From assembly GCF_027944115.1 (NCBI RefSeq), contig NZ_JAPJZI010000002.1, positions 391,027-455,026 on the forward strand: DNA of 64,000 bases, given 5' to 3'. The translations under genes were made by a program, and so were the position numbers. Each line of letters opens with the position of its first letter. Position 1 is the stretch's first letter. Origin of the DNA: Hoeflea prorocentri. GTDB taxonomy: Bacteria; Pseudomonadota; Alphaproteobacteria; Rhizobiales; Rhizobiaceae. The notes beneath the pieces were generated by a model. The model worked only from the letters and a program-made list of their open reading frames with translations, had not been told where the DNA came from and made no database searches. Positions 61,748 to 64,000 of this stretch are shown here, in pieces.

Positions 61748-63511
61748 TCAATTCTTCGGTCGGCCCGGTTCCGATGATTTTCGCAAGCAATGGGCTAGAA
61801 CGTCATCGAGAGAGTTGAAGAAGGCGGCGTCGGGGAAAAGGCCGCGCAATTGTCCGCGGGTTTTTTCATTGATGTCATCGACGTCCTGGGCAAAGGCGAG
61901 CCGGACGTTTGTCGCCGCCAGTTCCTCGGAAATTTCACGCAAGGTCCGGGTAGCTGTGTAGTCAACATCATCGACGGCGGATGCATCCAGGCACAGCCAG
62001 CGCAGCGGCGGGCGGGCCTGCCTTGCCAATTGGAGGATCTCCGACTTCATGCGCTCTGCATTGGCATAGTACATGCTGTGATTGAAGCGGTAGATGATGA
62101 GCCCGGGAGCTGCTTCGGCACCGCTGTCCAAGGGCTTGCCGCGCCAGCGGCCGGAATCCTCCCGAACGATGAGAAGGTTTGTCGGCCTGTATCCATGGCG
62201 GGTGTGGACGACCAACGAGAACAGGATGGCAAAGACGATGCCCTGTTCCACCCCGAAAGCGACAACAACGCCGGCCGTGACGATGGCAACCCAGAATTCG
62301 GGCCGCCGCCGGCGATGGATTTCGCGAAGCCCGTCAATGTCGATGAGTTTCAAGCCGATCAGAAACACCACCGCGGACAAGACAGCCTCGGGCAGGTAAC
62401 TCAACGGCCTGGTCAGGAACAGCAGGGTCAGCAGGACAACCAGGGCGGCACAAAGCAGCGAGAGCTGACTGCGACCGCCGGCGGCATCCACCATCTCGGT
62501 CTTGGTAGGGCTTCCGTTGACAATGAAGGTGCCGCTTAGCCCCGCGCCGATATTGGCTATCCCCAGAGCTCTCAAATCCTGTGTCTCGTCCAGCCGCTCG
62601 CCATATCTATCCGCGTATGCCCTTGCGGTTGCGGTGCTTTGCGCGAGGACGACAACCACCATTGCAAGGGCTGTCGGCAGGAGTTGCCATATCAGGGCGA
62701 AACTTAAAGAAATCTGCGGAATGGAAAATTGCGGCACGCCCCCTGGCACCGTTCCGACAACCGGCATATGAGAACCAAGATCAAACAACCAACTGGCGGC
62801 GATCGCGCCGATGACCGCCAGCATCGCGGCGGGAATGGCGCGGCCGGTCCGGTTTTCCATGAGCTTGCCGCCGGTGATCACGACAATCACCGCGATTGCC
62901 ATGGCAATCGCGGCAAAATTGATATCGAAGGTCCGCTGCGATGCGAGCCGGATCATCATCAGTGTTCCCCGGTGTGGTGCGTCGAAACCAAGCAGATCCG
63001 ACAACGCGCGCAGGGCAACCTGTATGCCCACGCCGGTAAGAAAACCGACGAGCACCGTTCGCGACAGGAAGTCAGCCATGAAACCAAGGCCGATGGCGCT
63101 TGCCGCGACAAGCAGCAGGCCGACAACAATCGCAATCAGGCCGGCAAGGGCAACATAGTCCGCCGAGCCGGTCGCGGCCATCGCCGCAACGCCGCTTGCC
63201 AGGATGGCGGCGGTTGCCGAGTCCGCTCCGACAACCAGATGTCTGGATGATCCAAGCAGAGCGAAGAGGACGGCGGGGATCAAAAGGGTATAAAGGCCGG
63301 TGACAACCGGTGTGCCTGCAATCTTGGTGTAGCCCATGACTTCAGGGATCGCGAGAGCGGCAAGGGTAATGCCGGCAATGATTTCTGCCGGCAGGCGTTT
63401 GCGGTCTATCGGCAGGACCGCGGCAAGAATATGGGATTTAAGCCAGCCGGTGAAGTTGCGGCCGGACATCATGATTTTTCTGAAACCGGCATCGTTCAGT
63501 CCCCCGCTCAA
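61748..63511 (-). CDS. SulP-family anion transporter with STAS domain
   Basis: The 587-residue protein has a SulP membrane domain of about twelve to fourteen spans with YTKIAGTPVVTGLYTLLIPAVLFALLG near residues 60-86, GSPTKTEMVDAAGGRSQ near 325 and a cytoplasmic STAS domain (about 450-570, with CLDASAVDDVDYTATRTL). It transports sulfate, bicarbonate or another anion. The start is uncertain: TTG 63511 or ATG 63472. It is transcribed toward YeiH, separated by 140 bases. Confidence 0.9.
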   Translation of the reverse strand: MSGGLNDAGFRKIMMSGRNFTGWLKSHILAAVLPIDRKRLPAEIIAGITLAALAIPEVMGYTKIAGTPVVTGLYTLLIPAVLFALLGSSRHLVVGADSATAAILASGVAAMAATGSADYVALAGLIAIVVGLLLVAASAIGLGFMADFLSRTVLVGFLTGVGIQVALRALSDLLGFDAPHRGTLMMIRLASQRTFDINFAAIAMAIAVIVVITGGKLMENRTGRAIPAAMLAVIGAIAASWLFDLGSHMPVVGTVPGGVPQFSIPQISLSFALIWQLLPTALAMVVVVLAQSTATARAYADRYGERLDETQDLRALGIANIGAGLSGTFIVNGSPTKTEMVDAAGGRSQLSLLCAALVVLLTLLFLTRPLSYLPEAVLSAVVFLIGLKLIDIDGLREIHRRRRPEFWVAIVTAGVVVAFGVEQGIVFAILFSLVVHTRHGYRPTNLLIVREDSGRWRGKPLDSGAEAAPGLIIYRFNHSMYYANAERMKSEILQLARQARPPLRWLCLDASAVDDVDYTATRTLREISEELAATNVRLAFAQDVDDINEKTRGQLRGLFPDAAFFNSLDDVLAHCLRKSSEPGRPKN

Positions 63512-63852
63512 TCCTTGGCAGACAATGCAATACCATGATCGCGGCGGGGGTGGCGAGAACAGGCGTTTGTTTGCCGGATCGGTTATGTCTTTGGAGAAAA
63601 ACGACAGCGGACACCAAATCCCTGGTCATCCAGGCGCGCGGATATTGCCGGTTTTCGGTGCCGCTGTCGCAGGGTTCGGTTTTAGACCTGTTTGTGACGC
63701 CACTCTGTGGTTTTGGCCACAATTTCCAACAAGAGGAGTTTTTAATTTAAGCAGGCTGGTGATGTGCGAAAACGTCGCGCTTCGGGCCTTTGAAACAACG
63801 CCCGTGCATCCCCATATGGTAAAAGCGTGAGCGTCTGAACTCTCCCGAATTT
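63512..63852. other. Intergenic region with no gene
   Basis: About 340 bases upstream of the SulP start. Small frames on both strands overlap SulP or lack start sites. No RNA gene or mobile element is visible. The AT-rich right part begins at 63853. Confidence 0.5.
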
Positions 63853-63864
63853 TTGACGGGAAAT
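63853..63864 (+). repeat. 12-bp repeat, first copy
   Basis: TTGACGGGAAAT here is repeated exactly at 63928-63939, 75 bases downstream, where it forms the -35 of the promoter. No suitable -10 is seen 17 bases after this copy. Confidence 0.45.
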
Positions 63865-63927
63865 ACACAGTTGTTTTCCGGCGGCACGGCAGCATCAAAA
63901 AAAACTCGTTTTTTTGAAAGATTGCTG

Positions 63928-63957
63928 TTGACGGGAAATTTGTTTGGGGCTTATAAG
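63928..63957 (+). promoter_or_regulatory. Strong rRNA-type promoter at the right edge
   Basis: TTGACG (63928-63933) and TATAAG (63952-63957) are spaced 18 bases, or 17 if TTATAA (63951-63956) is read. A G/C-rich discriminator GGCGTCCG follows, then AACGAGGGCGG, a leader pattern I associate with rhizobial 16S rRNA operons. The last bases (GCTGGCGGCGG then T-run) fit a leader. A ribosomal RNA operon may start just beyond 64000. This cannot be confirmed within the window. Confidence 0.55.
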
Positions 63958-64000
63958 GCGTCCGTAACGAGGGCGGTTGGCCGCTGGCGGCGGTTTTTTT

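Noticed and set aside
63336-63830. 164-residue plus-strand frame
   Set aside because: Overlaps the start of the SulP gene and has no domain; probably chance.

Overview
The window looks like chromosomal DNA of a metabolically versatile alphaproteobacterium, most likely a marine or coastal member of the Rhizobiales/Hyphomicrobiales. This rests on moderately high G+C coding sequence, many TRAP transporters, FadR/GntR-type regulators beside catabolic operons, a Caulobacter-style FlmG and pseudaminic acid gene set, and a strong rRNA-type promoter at the right edge. Species cannot be named from sequence alone. Almost all of the window is coding. No CRISPR array, complete insertion sequence, phage module or tRNA was seen.

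Left third (1-29.2 kb): substrate-specific uptake and catabolism modules, each with its own regulator. They are: a LacI-type repressor with a divergent TRAP operon (451-4673) and a clear palindromic operator; an unassigned catabolic cluster (5275-13493) with a proC-like reductase, an FMN hydroxy-acid dehydrogenase, a GntR regulator, a DapA-type lyase/aldolase, a metal amidohydrolase and a second TRAP system; a third TRAP system with a MarR regulator (13639-17029); and an ABC sugar-type importer with two GMC oxidoreductases, an aldehyde dehydrogenase, an enolase-superfamily dehydratase, a cupin and a FadR regulator (17243-29242). The 3' end of a dctM gene survives as a fragment at 5166-5260 and repeats the end of the intact dctM at 13639, so the proC/TRAP2 segment lies between two same-direction dctM ends.

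Middle (29.3-42.1 kb): a flagellin or surface nonulosonic (pseudaminic-type) acid locus with an FlmG-like TPR glycosyltransferase, a small acyltransferase-like protein, PseH, PseI, PseC and PseB. It also holds an unusual three-domain protein that joins a divergent NeuB barrel, an SAF domain and an SpsF-type cytidylyltransferase. An RND efflux pump with its periplasmic adaptor is inserted in the middle. No pseG is recognisable.

42.2-46.2 kb: a universal stress protein and two NarK-type nitrate/nitrite carriers behind FNR-like boxes, with no nitrate reductase genes nearby. 46.3-60.6 kb: a DegT-type aminotransferase, then a long operon for oxidative (Weimberg-type) pentose breakdown: ABC importer, XylB-like SDR, lactonase, IlvD/EDD dehydratase, mutarotase, XylX-like dehydratase and 2-oxoglutarate semialdehyde dehydrogenase. 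A RraA-type aldolase homologue and a second aldehyde dehydrogenase could open a side branch. The right end carries a YeiH-type exporter and a SulP-STAS anion transporter on the minus strand, followed by non-coding DNA that leads to the rRNA-type promoter.
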